The notes: generated by a model from the letters alone, not told the origin. Numbered from the stretch's first letter, positions 46,030-58,780 are shown. The stretch is 64,000 nt of DNA from Steromphala cineraria (GCA_916613615.1 OU744735.1:52344082-52408081), one strand, 5' to 3'. A program made the numbers and translations.

Positions 46030-47960
46030 CAATCGATTGCAATTGTTTGAGTCCGTTTTGGAAATCAACTTATTTATATCTGGTAGAGCTTATTACGAGA
46101 AAAACGGTATAGCATGACAGGAGAATATATCAGTAATAATGATTATAAAAAGCATCGCAAATATGAATTGATTGAAGCAATTACATCATTCATCCGTTAA
46201 GAGTGCTCTATAAATGACAGTTTGTTGGAATCATTTTCATAAAGTATAGGAGATAACATTTAGATGGTATAAACGCGAGCTCATTTCTGAAGTCAATATG
46301 ATCATGCATAAGCATTAATACGAGTCAGTAACACCTTTATTCTATTAAAGCTTAAGCTATGGTTTGAAATTACATGTTTTGATTTCATCGGAATACATCA
46401 ACCGCGATAACCTCTAGCTAATGTTCCCATTTTAAAAGAAAAATGTCACATTGTGTAACAGAAAAATGGAACAATCATACGAATATCAACTGTTTTCGAA
46501 TTTGACATTTATACAGATAAAAATATCCCCAAAATCGGGTGTAGTGAATAAACTAAAAAGAAGATGCTTATAAAATAGTACATTTATCGTAAACAAACTC
46601 AGCAAAATTAAATGAGAATATTAAATAGAGTCAACAGGGTTTTTTAAAAATAAAGAAATGTCAATTAGTGAAAAAATTAAAAAGGTTATATGAATTTGGC
46701 ATGGGAATAGTATATAAAATTAGTTTATCATTCTTCCACGCAAATCATATTTAGAAATTATATTACTTAATGATTCATAAGCGATTTATGCAAAATATTA
46801 TTTCTGATGTGCCCCATTATTCATATCCTTACTTAAGTTCATGCTGAAGAATGAAGCTTCTATAAATCACAGCAATAGTTTATATTACATGCCCACCAAT
46901 TCTGACATTTCTCACACCAATAAATCCTATAGCGGCAAGCAAAATCAATAAATTGCTTCAATTACCCACGATAAAAGGGAGATAACTCTAACTATAGTTT
47001 CTTCAGGGGCCGTCTCAAACATTTTTTCGTAAATAAACCGTTTGCGGCGCATCAAGTTATTTTACGGCGCTTCTGCTGCCGTTGCAAATCTAAACTTGTT
47101 CAACACTCGATTTAAAAATAAAACGTTACTCAAATGAATTTTAGTAATGTTTAAATTTTGCAACAGTTTAAATGTTTGCACCAATCAAGAAATGCAATTT
47201 TTTTAAGTGCGGTTTATTGTCTTATACATGCGGATAAAGATTTTTTAACTTTTATTTTATTATTAACTTATTATTTTAATTTTTTAATTAATTCTATAAT
47301 TATAAAAATTCGAAGCAAACAAAAATCCCCCAAAACAAGACCATCGTTCTGTACCCCCAACAACATGACATCGTGTGACTTCCATGTTTGATTCCTGTTT
47401 AGTTTCTGCATCGCTTTTAGTAATTTATTCCAATATGTCAGTAAGATATGTCAGTAAGATAGTGTTTAATACATTACTTTAACCATCTTCTTATATATAA
47501 AATATTTAAAACATATCATACAAATTTTTGTTAGATTATTTTGAGTAGTGTTTAAGGCATTCTAAACTCCAAATGGAATTTTGTAGCGCTCGGGACAAAA
47601 TTTAATGTCAGGCAATAAAGATCGTAAGTGCTAAACTTGATATTGGGAAAGTCTTTTTGGAAAGAAGTGTAAAATTATTCCCTCGAGTACAAGATGTCTG
47701 GTTACAAAATCAAAGAAAGTCATTTGGCGAGCAAACTCTGGGTGGGTTCAGTTCATTTATTCATAAAATACCAAAAATAATTCTTTAAAAATCATTTGTC
47801 TTTGCATTAACCAAGAATAACCCTTCATTCAGCTTTGCAATAAATTCAACCATTTCTAACATCACAAACATAAATTATCCACCTTCAGTCGTGAAGAGTT
47901 CCAAAAGCGAGAGACCTCATCACAGCCTGGTAATGCCAAGCCAATTCCAACGGGAAAATG
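46030..47960. other. upstream flank without a supported gene
   Basis: AAAAGGGAGATAACTC at about 46973 is a short recurrent phrase (compare about 8987). A 15-bp direct repeat (ATATGTCAGTAAG) lies at about 47434-47458. No coding segment was recognised. Confidence 0.35.
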
Positions 47961-47963
47961 TAA

Positions 47964-48257
47964 CACATCTTTCACACCGTTACACGACCTTATGTTAAAG
48001 GCTCGAACATCAGGGATCTAAACCATTACATCGACCTAGATCCCTATCGCCTTGGGGAATTAATCCTCCCATTATTTGCACCGCTTCCCATAGTACCCCG
48101 TCTCCTAAATATTGACTTTCTCAAAACGGAGAGGGTTGAATTTCTTGTTAGAACACTGGAAGGTAATGTGATTGGTATCGATTGGGTGATTGGAAGCGCC
48201 AAAACAATGCTCTTCTGTGAAGATGGGGCGCACCATTGCTTCATGCCTCCTCCAGAC
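47964..48257 (+). CDS. candidate coding exon, function unknown (98 open codons, no leading ATG)
   Basis: The frame is open from a TAA at 47961 to a TAA at 48258, in a local GC-rich island within AT-rich flank. The translation looks protein-like: VKGSNIRDLNHYIDLDPYRL, later ERVEFLVRTLEGNVIGIDWV, ending HHCFMPPPD. The first ATG is only about 28 codons from the stop, so if real it is a terminal exon with an upstream acceptor, for example the AG at 47998-47999. I do not recognise a family. A minus-strand frame of 66 codons (48044-48244) overlaps and could instead be the signal. It may also be a conserved non-coding element or a decayed element. Confidence 0.3.
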
Positions 48258-48677
48258 TAAATAATGGGCAAATCGTGTTTATATCACCTTCGTTGCCCCA
48301 AGCAAAGGGGATTGCTGTGTAAGAAGTGTTATACATTTCATTTCCTTGTTTTGTCTGGCTGGCGAAGCATACCTATAGGAACGTGTGTATGTTTCCTGGT
48401 GTTGATTTCATAATTGGAAACAAAACAAGATTATTTTACGATAAGATTTAAATGAGTTGTCAGTTGACATTATCAACTCATTTCAATTTAATAGTAAAAT
48501 AATCATTTCATAATCATTGCCCACACCATTAAAAATTTAATTCAATATCCAGGATAATCATGCATTTAAATCTAATTGTAGAAAAAGGATAATGCATGTG
48601 AAAATATAATACTATTGTGAAAAAAATCATGTGTCCTGCATGTTCCATGTATGAGGGACATAATGTTGACGACATTT

Positions 48678-49545
48678 TTATGCCCCAGCCATATATGGCA
48701 GGGGCATATTGGATTACTCTCGGTTGTACGTCCGTACGTACGTACGTAACCACTCTATACAGGGTATTGTTTATCAACTTCTCCTCAAAAACCATTCAAC
48801 ACATTTAATTGAAATCGCACACATGGCTTTAAGGCATCCTAAGGGTGTGCATCTCATATTTTGTTTTTCAATTTTTGATTTTTTTTTTCAAATTTCTGAC
48901 ATGTTGAACTTAGGTGAATTGTTTTGCAAGTGAAAGCTCATAGTAGTGTGATAGGGGGTGTTGTTTATCCACTTCTCCTGAAAACCATTCAACAGATTTA
49001 ATTGAAATCGCACACATGGCTTATAGGCATCCTAAGGTAGTCTTATGCACAGACCCTTGAGCATATAATTCACCCCATGGAAGCAAGTCTAGATCTGGAC
49101 TGCTCTGAAAATCTCCATTTGTCTCAGGCTCCTTTTAAAAATTTAATAAAATAATATTTTAAAAAATAAAAAATTTCAGAGACTAAATATAAGTCTAATC
49201 CTAAGGGTGTGCATCTCATATTTTGTTTTTCAATTTTTGATTTTTTTTTCAAATTTCTGACATGTTGAACTTAGGTGAATTTTGGGGCAAGTGAAAGCTC
49301 ATAGTAGTGTGATAGGGGGTGTTGTTTATCCATTTCTCCTCAAAAAGTACTGGATAGACTGTGCTATTCTTCCAAACATGCTTTATATGTATCCTAAAGG
49401 TGTGCACCTTATATTATGTTTTGGGAATTTTTAATTTTCTACATTTTAATGGATGTTTGAACTTAAATTAAGCTAAAGATGTGCATCTTTTTTTAAATTC
49501 TATGGTTGAAAACATTGAGAGCTTTTTTATTAGCTGGGACATCTG
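48678..49545 (+). mobile_element. mollusc-type element with 5' palindrome and 193-bp tandem core
   Basis: The 5' end is the palindrome TGCCCCAGCCATATATGGCA then GGGGCA, followed by a GTAC/ACGT-rich tract (48726-48748). A core of about 193 bp then repeats (starts near 48761, 48955 and 49316, the third diverged), with markers ATTTAATTGAAATCGCACAC and GAAAGCTCATAGTAGTGTGA. The 3' end carries the hairpin GGGACATCTGTGTCCC, then ATGGACACA. The GGGGCATATT and TGTGTCCCATGGACACA phrases recur widely in mollusc DNA as I recall. The second unit is split by the MITE at 49038. Confidence 0.75.
49038..49197 (-). mobile_element. hairpin-ended MITE, copy C (160 bp, 9-bp TSD), nested
   Basis: Perfect duplication ATCCTAAGG (49029-49037 and 49198-49206). 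Starts TAGTCTTATGCACAGACCC and ends AGACTAAATATAAGTCTA. The neighbouring tandem unit carries the single uninterrupted site ATCCTAAGG at 48836-48844. Confidence 0.92.
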
Positions 49546-50479
49546 TGTCCCATGGACACATATTTTCTAGTTTTCATTTTCTGTTTGGTGTGACTTACGA
49601 TTTTATAAAGGTGGTCTCTTTACCAATTAAGAGGACTTTTATTGCTTCAAATTCTGTAAATTGACCAGATCCTTGCAGTAAGCGATTAAACGTTAAACCA
49701 TTGAGAAACCATGTTAAGATACAGACTCAGTTTTGCAAATATTTATGCAGCTTGGGCCATCTTTCATCAGAGTAACATTTCCCTGTCAATTACAGTATAT
49801 TAAAGATATTTGATTGCATTCCATCCCTCAATATCAGATTTCAAACAAAGGTCCTATTCCTCATTTTAAGTATTCAGTAAGTATTCAGAAATAACGTAAA
49901 CTATCAAGTTCCAAGCTCAAGCTGCTGGCTGTCATTTTTATGTGAACATATATTTAACCCTTTGTGTTACGGAATGGATTCGCGTTATGAAACTTTGTAC
50001 ATGCATGAAAGGTCTCATTTATTGTTTTAAAGAGATTGCCTTGAATTTTGTAACAACCGTTTTACGTTTTGAGAGATACTCTTATTCCTTTATAAGGACG
50101 AGCTGCTGTCCCATCTAGAGAGAAAGACGGTCACGGTACATAAGCTTTGCTACAGAAATAAATGACATGGTAAAATTATACGAGTTCCAATACATGCAAA
50201 ATTAATATTCAGAAATGTGAAAATATTTAAAAAAAACATTCCAGATAGAAGATAACAATTGCAAGTTTTCATCATTATGAATTGGTGACGTTTATTTCTC
50301 AGGGACTGATATCCGATAAGTAGGTTGCATTTAACATTAATTACTGATTAATAACTGTATTAAAATGTCATACATCTCTGACATTTTGCACAGTGTTACC
50401 TGCTATCTGATTAAAGTCAAGCCGTGATAACAACAATATTCGACAGTCACTGAAATCACTAAATACCAGTCAGATGTAG

Positions 50480-50850
50480 TCAAAGCCAACGATTCGCGTC
50501 CTGGGATCTGAATAAACAACATGAGACGCAACCTTTACCGATGACTAGGAACAGAGCACTATTGTGTGGGCACAGATTGTGTAATGAAATTTGAATGAAT
50601 GAATGAAGGTGAAATGGCTTAAACTTCGCCTATATAATGAAAGAATGTGCATCATTAATTAGATAGTCATCACCAACCATCTTGTAACGGAATCTGAATA
50701 AATAATCTGATACAACTAAAGCTTCACCGTCAATCAAAAGGAGGATTAGTATTTTCATGCAGTCAAAGCCAACGATTAAAGGCAAGGGGATATGAATATA
50801 CAAAGTTGACATCACTAAAGCTTCCCCACAAAGGAGCAGTATTGATTCTG
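50480..50850 (+). repeat. weak, diverged local repeats
   Basis: AGTCAAAGCCAACGATT occurs at about 50480 and 50761. GG(A)ATCTGAATAAA at about 50505 and 50691 and ACTAAAGCTTC at about 50716 and 50814 occur in the same order. This suggests two or three old copies of a unit of 100-280 bp. Confidence 0.45.
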
Positions 50851-51320
50851 CAGGTGAGGGCAGATTGGTACAAGTATTTGATAGCATCCAGCAAGCGTCG
50901 AAGATAAGGGTATAATCCATTTGGCCATTCCGATATACCGAGCGAAAACAATTAGTTCAACGAAGGACCAAAAATTGAACGCTCTGTATTTCATTGATTT
51001 CTCTAGGTAACGTAAATACGTTCTTCAAAGCAAACGGACAAATCAACATTACAGTTATACATATTCGATTCCAGTTATCATGGAAGTAAAGAGCTGGTGT
51101 CATAGGTCTCGTTGCCATGGGAACGATGATGTCATAATGGTAGGCAAAACCAAACATGAAAGAAGTGCTCAAACAAGGAATAACAAAAATCTATTAGTTT
51201 TTGGTTTACATTACCAGCTGATATTGATAATAGTCTGTGAAGTCGAGTAGAATTTCGTTTAGTTGTATCACTGCTTATATGTCATGGCGTGCTTATCTTG
51301 TCTCGACCAGACACCATCAT

Positions 51321-51577
51321 GTTTATATTGGTGTATTTGGAAAACACATACAGCAATCATGTACTAAAGTACTTTTATCATAAGATTAAGAATAAGAAAG
51401 CTCAAAAGATGATGCATTAATACTTAAGGATTGAATAATGGTGTTTATATTGATGTATTTGGGGACACAGCGCCGAAATCATGTACTAAAATATTTGAGA
51501 TGATAAATCTATTAAAGAGTTTAAGAATTTGAAAGCTCAAATGATGATGCATTAATACTAGATGATTGAATATTGGT
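51321..51577 (+). repeat. two-copy tandem duplication, about 122-bp unit
   Basis: GTTTATATTG(G/A)TGTATTTGG starts at 51321 and 51443. Both copies continue with AATCATGTACTAAA and GATGATGCATTAATACT. Confidence 0.85.
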
Positions 51578-53873
51578 GTGTTACCTAACTAAATCTGTCG
51601 AGTATACCCATTTTATCACTTAAGAGGTTTTGATTCATCCACAGATTATATACCTTTTTCGTTACGTTCTTACAGTGTTTTATGTTGTTTCAAAATATCA
51701 ACTTTTTTGTGAATGCCAATCAAAGAAACTTTTTTGTGGTTTGTTATTTATACAAGGAAATTATCTCTTTTGAACAAAACACTATTAGTTTACCATTTTA
51801 TTGAGGGGAAAAACATGACCAGGGCGTTGTTCACGTTCATCATGTTGAAAAGTACGCGTGTGTGCCCACTCATAAGTTAGCCCTTGGTGAAACAAGATCA
51901 TACATTCTTAGTTGGCAGAACTTGACAAAATTATTCAAAGAATAAAAATAAAAACCTTTTCTCTTCAAACCTTATAGTTCCTTCATTATAGCGTTGGGAT
52001 TTGGGGAATTTCTTCGTTTAATGTTTAGAGAAACCAGGCGACGATGTGACTCTAGATGGCAGTTAGCTGGAACATCTCTACTTCAGCCAATGGTTGAGGT
52101 CTATGAAGCTAGTGCTATAATCACTTTAGGGGCAACTAGGGTGTTTATTACATTGTCACTGATGTCGACACCAGGTTAAGATCGTTGGTAAAGTATTTGC
52201 TTTACCCCTGTGTTATAATAATGATTTCCCCCTGTAACCTTGAACTTGAATATAAAACACAATTAAAGATGAGAAAATACTCGTTTCCTTTCCAAAATTT
52301 GAATGAAAGATTAACAGAGCAAAATGAAAACATGCTTATCAAAACGATCATATCATGATATAAAAATGTTGATGGTGGTTTGATAATGTGTTTGACTAGT
52401 CAATCCAGTGCACATGAAGTAAGGGAGAGTAGAAGAGCCATGAACCATACAATTTGTTGTATAAGCTGAAAAGGTTTTGACATGTACCATTCTTTTAACA
52501 TCTTTCATATTGGTGTTATTTGTCTATCTGGCTAAAACCAAGTAAGGGTGATGACATAGGGATAGACTATGTCGTCTATCGTTCGTGGTCTGTTCCCTTT
52601 GACTTTTTCGAATTGGTTTTTACCCTGAGCGTTGATTTTTTTTTTCGGTGTGTTTTCGTATTGCTTACACAATCCAGTTATTCATTCATGCTTAAAAGAG
52701 GTTTCAATGAATTATGAATAATTTGCCCAATCTGTTGATTTTGAATAGGCTATTGTCTCGGCATAGATAATAGTGTCGTGGTACATCACTCTATTTGCTT
52801 CGGTTTAAGACGTTTAGTCCATAAAATATTATTTCATTCTTCACCATCCTAACTAGAATGCCAAATAGATGACAATGACCAATACTTTGTATTACTTTGC
52901 CTGTGTCAATTACCGTTAAAAATTGATTGTTAATCGATTGTCAAGTGTTAGTATGTGGGGCGTATGATATACATGCGTAAGGCAACCGGACAGTCAAATC
53001 TACGAGTCAAACTTGTATGTTTCAAGGGCTGTTTTTAGTGAAATCATCTATCAGCGAAGAAGAGTAATCTAATGTGACGGTACATTGGTTTACTCTCTTT
53101 ATGTTGTGCTTGAGTTCACCAGGGTTTTAACTCACCCCATTCTCTATTTCCATTTGTTATTTCAGCCATCTTATCGCAGAAATTGAAATCGATTTGAAGA
53201 TTATGTCCACTTTAAATGGTATATGATTCATGAGTGTATTATCCACACGCAATGTGAGCCGGATAAAATCTATAAATTCATTGTAAATAGCTGTATCAAA
53301 GATGTTGCGAGAGGGACAAACTGTTTATAGAATATGTAATATTTTTATATATAATCCGAATCCAGTTATCCATATCAAATAGATGGATTTAGTGGTATAT
53401 GTAAATGATCACTAAACGTTACAAATATTTACAGTCGCACATTTCTCCAAAACGTGAAATTAGATTGTTTAAAGTATCCGGAAAAGGTTACATGTAATAA
53501 AAACTAATATATGTCGTGAAATAACTGTTGTGAAATGTTGTTTCCCCATATATACATTAAATAAACTGCGAATCTGATACCAATATAGTTTTTCGACCAA
53601 TCCAGAACGATTCCTCTAAAGTTCATATAAGGCTTTAGTGCTCATAGTTATTTGCAACCTGTATCAAATACGTTTTGTATGTTTATGTATCCATATCAAA
53701 AGGATGTGTTATGGTTATGTTATATAATACTAGTCCAATTTAAATGCTGCAAAACTATTAAAAAATTGATAAGACATTTAGAGAAAGGAAACAACTCCTT
53801 CATCTGTTGACCTCTCCAAACATATGAAAATCATCAACATTCATTTACATATATCTTCATCTTCATCCAACCA

Positions 53874-54105
53874 TTAAAGGGGGTCTGCAAACTGAATTTT
53901 TAACTTCCAGAGTTTATTAGCAGGGCCCCGAAATAGTCTTAATACTCGGTAGGGACGAAATCCATGACACAAACTTGGTACTGGTTGTCAGCTGTAAGCG
54001 GTTCGTAACCAAATAATTGTGTCCCTACCGAGCATTTACGACTCTTTCGGGGCCCTGCTAATAAAACACTGGAAGTTAAAAATTCAGGTTGCAGACCCCC
54101 TTTAA
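53874..54105. mobile_element. foldback MITE, 232 bp, about 84-bp arms, TTAA target
   Basis: TTAA then AGGGGGTCTGCA at the left, TGCAGACCCCCT then TTAA at the right. The arms share GAATTTTTAACTTCCAG and TTATTAGCAGGGCCCCGAAA and extend to GGTAGGGAC/GTCCCTACC. The inner edge GACACAA/TTGTGTC continues the pairing. It shares TTAA plus AGGGG with the six-copy family, but has a different interior. Confidence 0.93.
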
Positions 54106-54116
54106 TGTCGTAGATA

Positions 54117-54340
54117 GCTTTTGCAGTGTTGGAAGCATACTTTGGATATCCACCAGAAATTACAGGGCCTCATTAAATGGAACATATCCAACAGTTCAAG
54201 AGGACGAGATAAACATAGATCATGTTATTTCATCCATCAGTGGACAGCAAACCTCGCATGCAACTCATGCATATTTACCTGAATGGCAGGGCATGTCAAT
54301 AATCAGCAACAATAACTTCCAAGCTTACCATGTATAATTT
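54117..54340 (+). CDS. candidate terminal coding exon, function unknown
   Basis: An AG (TTTTGCAG, ending near 54122) is followed by about 71 open codons to a TAA at 54338-54340. The translation includes LNGTYPTVQEDEINIDHVIS and ends NNNFQAYHV. The composition is balanced for AT-rich DNA, but there is no ATG near the start, the polypyrimidine tract is weak, and I recognise no domain. It begins within 20 bp of the 53874-54105 MITE. It could be chance. Confidence 0.2.
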
Positions 54341-55385
54341 ATAACACTTTTTGTAATGCAAATGCGATGATTTTTCTCGGCAGCCATTTCTGATTCGAAT
54401 CAAGTAAATGGGACGGAACGTTTAAACAGGCATGCATTCAAGATTTGAATTTAAGATACAAAGACCAAGTCGTGAATGAAATCTTATTCCAAGACGTTAC
54501 GGTTTTCTCGGCTATAAAAGTGATCTCTTCTACTAAACCATTTTCTTCCAATTTTACCGATTATCTAACTATGACACTATGACCTTGATTGAATTTGGCA
54601 AAAGGAGTAATGTTTTAAATCCTGCTATTGCTGAAGAATTGTACATACAGTGTCATTCTATTACGAAAGCTTTACCAATACGTAGTGCTGAAAAGTTTCC
54701 GTCCTGTTTGCATTCTTAATCTTAATCAGATCTGACAATGACGATGTATGATGTTACTGTTGTAACTGAGCTTGGCTCACTTATACCTCCGACTGTGCAT
54801 CCCTGACCAACTGAATTATTTTTCACTTCCTAAGTAGACGTCTCTTGCACAGCATTAATTTGAGCCCTCAAAAAGAGGAATTGAGAAGAATGGATATTTT
54901 TCTGCATTTGGTCAAACAAAGTCTTTTCTCATAAAATGTACATTACTATCCCTTGTGACTTTGCCTCTTTTCTTATCATCTCTCCGAATAAGGTAAAAAA
55001 AATGTGCAGAATTTGATAGAATATTAATTAGATAGATTGATAGAATTTCGCAATCAGTCAGACAAATTATGATATTTGAAAATGACTACCATTAAAAACA
55101 AAACCTGAAAATTAAGAAGAAAAAAAATCAAACCAAATTGGATCTTATTTAGCACTACACCCTTCCTAGTGGAGTAGAGTGCATGTACACACTTGGAAAT
55201 CAAATAGATGAATAGTATTTTTGCTATAGGTCGGACAAATTCTTGTGGAAATGACTAAGTAAAAGAACATGGACATTTTGTAAAAATTCAATTATTAAGT
55301 TGAGGACAATCGGATGAATAGTTCTTTCGAAATATTTCTGACAAATAATGTCCTAGGACGGATGGAATCTTTGGAATTACTATAT

Positions 55386-55427
55386 ACCCTCGACCGTTAG
55401 TCGGGGTATAATAAAATATTATACCCC
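55386..55427. repeat. compound palindrome
   Basis: Two hairpins share a strand: TACCCTCGAC pairs with GTCGGGGTA (55386-55408), and GGGGTATAAT pairs with ATTATACCCC (55403-55427). The GGGGTA segment can pair on either side, so two alternative folds are possible. Confidence 0.8.
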
Positions 55428-55429
55428 TC

Positions 55430-58400
55430 TTTCCCAGTATTCTTGAAAACGGTATGAGGATCTATACCGAAAGGTCGTTACTGTGAAATTATAGAATTTC
55501 CATCGTCTTCCTTATCGATGCATGTTTAATGTTTTGTTCATTTTATATTGTTTTGGGTGGTTTTCTTCTTGTGTTTACTATAGCCTTTCTGTGCTTTTAT
55601 ATTAATTATTGTCTTTTGTTTTAAGGATCACTTTCGCTTTGTTGTTTTATAATTACAATTAGTTTTAATGTTTACCATCGCTTTCTGTTTTTATAAGTTG
55701 ACTAAAAGGACTATTGTCTATCTGAATATCGCGATTTTCAGTTATTTATGGATCATTGTTCTCTTCATTAGCAAATATGTAGGAAATGGATGATAATATC
55801 TTCTGACTGGTCAAGAATGTTTCGAGTTATATATATAGGCCGTAACCAGATATTAGCAATTAAAAGATTTGAGCAAAATCTTATATACGTGAAAACTGTT
55901 TACAACTTTCCTTTAACAACATGACAATACTTTGAAGAGAACCATGCAGTCCCCCATATGGAATGATGGTAGGGATGATGAGATCAAAATACAAGAAGGA
56001 CTGTAAATTAGAGCTTGTTGTATTTAACTTTATAAATAATATTTTCAACACCCATTTGATTTTTTGCAATATATTTTTTTACAATATATTTTTTTACAGA
56101 AAAGTGACCAAATCTTTTAACACGGATCTGACTCAGAAAAGTGTAAAATGGTCATCATATGAAACTCGTTGTTATGCTTTCCCAACAATCTACTACAACT
56201 TTTTCAATTTAATAAATTCTAAGTTTGAATTATCAAAATCAGCTGTTGAGGTCAAGAATAGTTTTTATCAAATTAAAACCATTCTTTAATCACTTTTGAA
56301 ACATGTGTAAAAATAATCCACACTGCGATAATGCCTAATCAACTTGAGTGATTTGCAGAATGCAATCAATTATTTATTCGAAGATGTAAATACTTGAAAT
56401 AGCCTGAACTCAAACATAGCAACGCATCATATTTCGATTTGTTCCCAAATTCTTCACTATCAAAGAAGTAGAAAACAAGGTATTGCCACTTATATCAAGT
56501 TTGGTAATTGATTTGATCGTTCCCTAATAAGATCAAAGAAGCGCTTGAGTATATTTAACTTATCTTTAATGATTTTGTAACATTAAAGAAATGGCATCCA
56601 AATAATTAAACACTTTAAAAAGGTATTTATAGAAGATGAATTTTCTTCAACAGAGGTTAATTAAGTCATTCGTCAAAGACAAATAGAAGCTACGAAAGTT
56701 AACCGTTTTAGTTATTTAATATTAAGAATAAAATTATCCTACTTACAAATCATTTTGGAGCGTTTTTTACGAATTCGTTGTAGCAAACGTTTAAGTTAAA
56801 GAAATGTCGATCATAAAAATGGGTTTCGTAACAAGAATAATGATTGAATGTCAGTTTCAGGGCCTAAAATTTCGGTAAGGGATTATTTGCAACTTGAATC
56901 GGCAAATTGATAGGTGCCGTTGACACAATAAAGGGAGTGTAATGATTATTGGGTTAATCTAAAAAAATTATCACATATTCTCAACTCAAAAGGTTAGGTC
57001 ATTTCTTTAGTTCAAAATGCTAATATAACATTGATCATTTAATAAATTTAATACTTAGTTATTGAACTTTGAGGTGATCTTTCATTTTTTTATGTTGAAT
57101 ATACATGTGATGCATTTGACGTTATATTTTATTCAGCTAGCGTCGTGTTTGAATCAGATGTAATTTGGAAGCTTCATTTCAAACTGTCAACTGAAAATGC
57201 ATATTTCAAAGAACCCAGTCAGGAGTATTTATAAGTTAATGCATATGAAATCTTGTCATCTTAACATATTTCATCGAAGTTGCTTTAACTGAAAGAGCTT
57301 CATTCAATAATTTTGACGTTTAAAAACGTCGTCTAAAGGCCTAAGAGAGCAACATTGTTCTGACATAATGCATTTCAGTACTAGCATTATCGATTAGTTA
57401 TAACGAATTTTAGAGACAGGGTGACATGTAGTATGTAGAGAATCAAGCGAGAAGCCAGAAATGCAGGTTTAAATTTGGTACTTTGGAGAAAGCTATATGA
57501 TAAGTGCATATACATATCTGTAATATTTACCTTAAACGGAGATAGAATTATGATAAATGCTTATCTGTAATATTTCCCTTAAATCCTAAAATGAAAAACA
57601 AAAAGTCAGGATATAGGTTTAAAAAGGTATTTTCAGTTACAGGGGTATCTTTTACTTAATTGTCTACATAGATCTTCATGTCTCATCTAGATAGGTTTTA
57701 GCAGATTTCTAAATTATTGCACCATATTCAATTGCCAATTTATTATTGTTCGAATTTGAGATACAGCTTGTGATTAAAAAAACTCCTACTGGGTGCTTTG
57801 TAAACGGTTTAAATTATTGACATCATTATAAGGATACTTTCTTTTTAACTTTCATTTTTCAAAGTAGACAAATTTCGGAATAATCTTTTCATAGATACGT
57901 CGTAAGTATTAGACAAAGGTGCCTCTAGACATTATCCAACTCTCCAATAGATAGTATTAAACGTTCATGGGATGGGGCGATAATGAAGTCTCCTAAATGA
58001 TTTTAATTTGAGCGAATGAGACCATCTCCGATTTAAAAAAGAAAATGTTTTAAAGTAGCCTGTTTAATGTTTTAATTTTTTATTATTCAGCTTCTAGACT
58101 TTCTTTTATGTGATGAACTTATCTTGGCAAGTGTAAGGTTATAGAAAGCACAAAATTCAACTGTTCTGGATAATCCAGCACCAACGCTGTATATACAATA
58201 CGGTCAAGAATTAATTTACTGTATACATCCAATGAATTGATAAATAGCAGGTTTGTACAATAATTTGATAATATATTTAAAAGACGTAATTAAAGTCTAG
58301 GGTCGGGACGGTGGGCATTGATGTAGGATGAGAGACAAGATACAAGGCTAATCGATAGAGCTAATTGTTACCCTTGCTATATACATGACATTGACCGAAT

Positions 58401-58770
58401 CTTCTTAACGCTTTTGTAGACTCTCATCAGGGTAGGCGGTGAGATTGACAATGGTCAATTTCACTGACAGGAATGCGTTATTAGGAGCCGGCAGTTAGTT
58501 ATGTTACCAACTGAGTTTATACACAGGAGGGTTTGAGAAAGGTAATGTTATATGGTTGCGGTGTAAACTATTTGAATAACAGTGGTTATTTGAAATTTGC
58601 AACTATATGTAGTTATTTGGGGTTTGACACTTAAAATATCCAAACGTGCATTTTGGAAACAACATAACAAAGAGTATCCTTATTAAGTTGTAATTTATTT
58701 TTATCAACATATTTCAAAATGACATTTTTTTAAAGTTGTGATTGTATTAGATATTTGTATTGACATATTA
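55430..58770. other. upstream flank without a supported gene
   Basis: A 108-codon frame at 55963-56289 spans a CAATATATTTTTTTA tandem pair and is not recognisable. A short tandem pair (ATGATAA(G/A)TGC, TATCTGTAATATTT) lies at about 57495-57585. A GC-richer patch at 58290-58520 has no identifiable frame. Confidence 0.35.
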
Positions 58771-58780
58771 AAGATAGAGC

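Noticed and set aside
49860..50060. A seventh, decayed TTAA-family MITE (ATTTTTATGTGAACATAT, CCTTTGTGTTACGG)
   Set aside because: The resemblance to the family's middle section is loose and no termini are present. Too weak to list.
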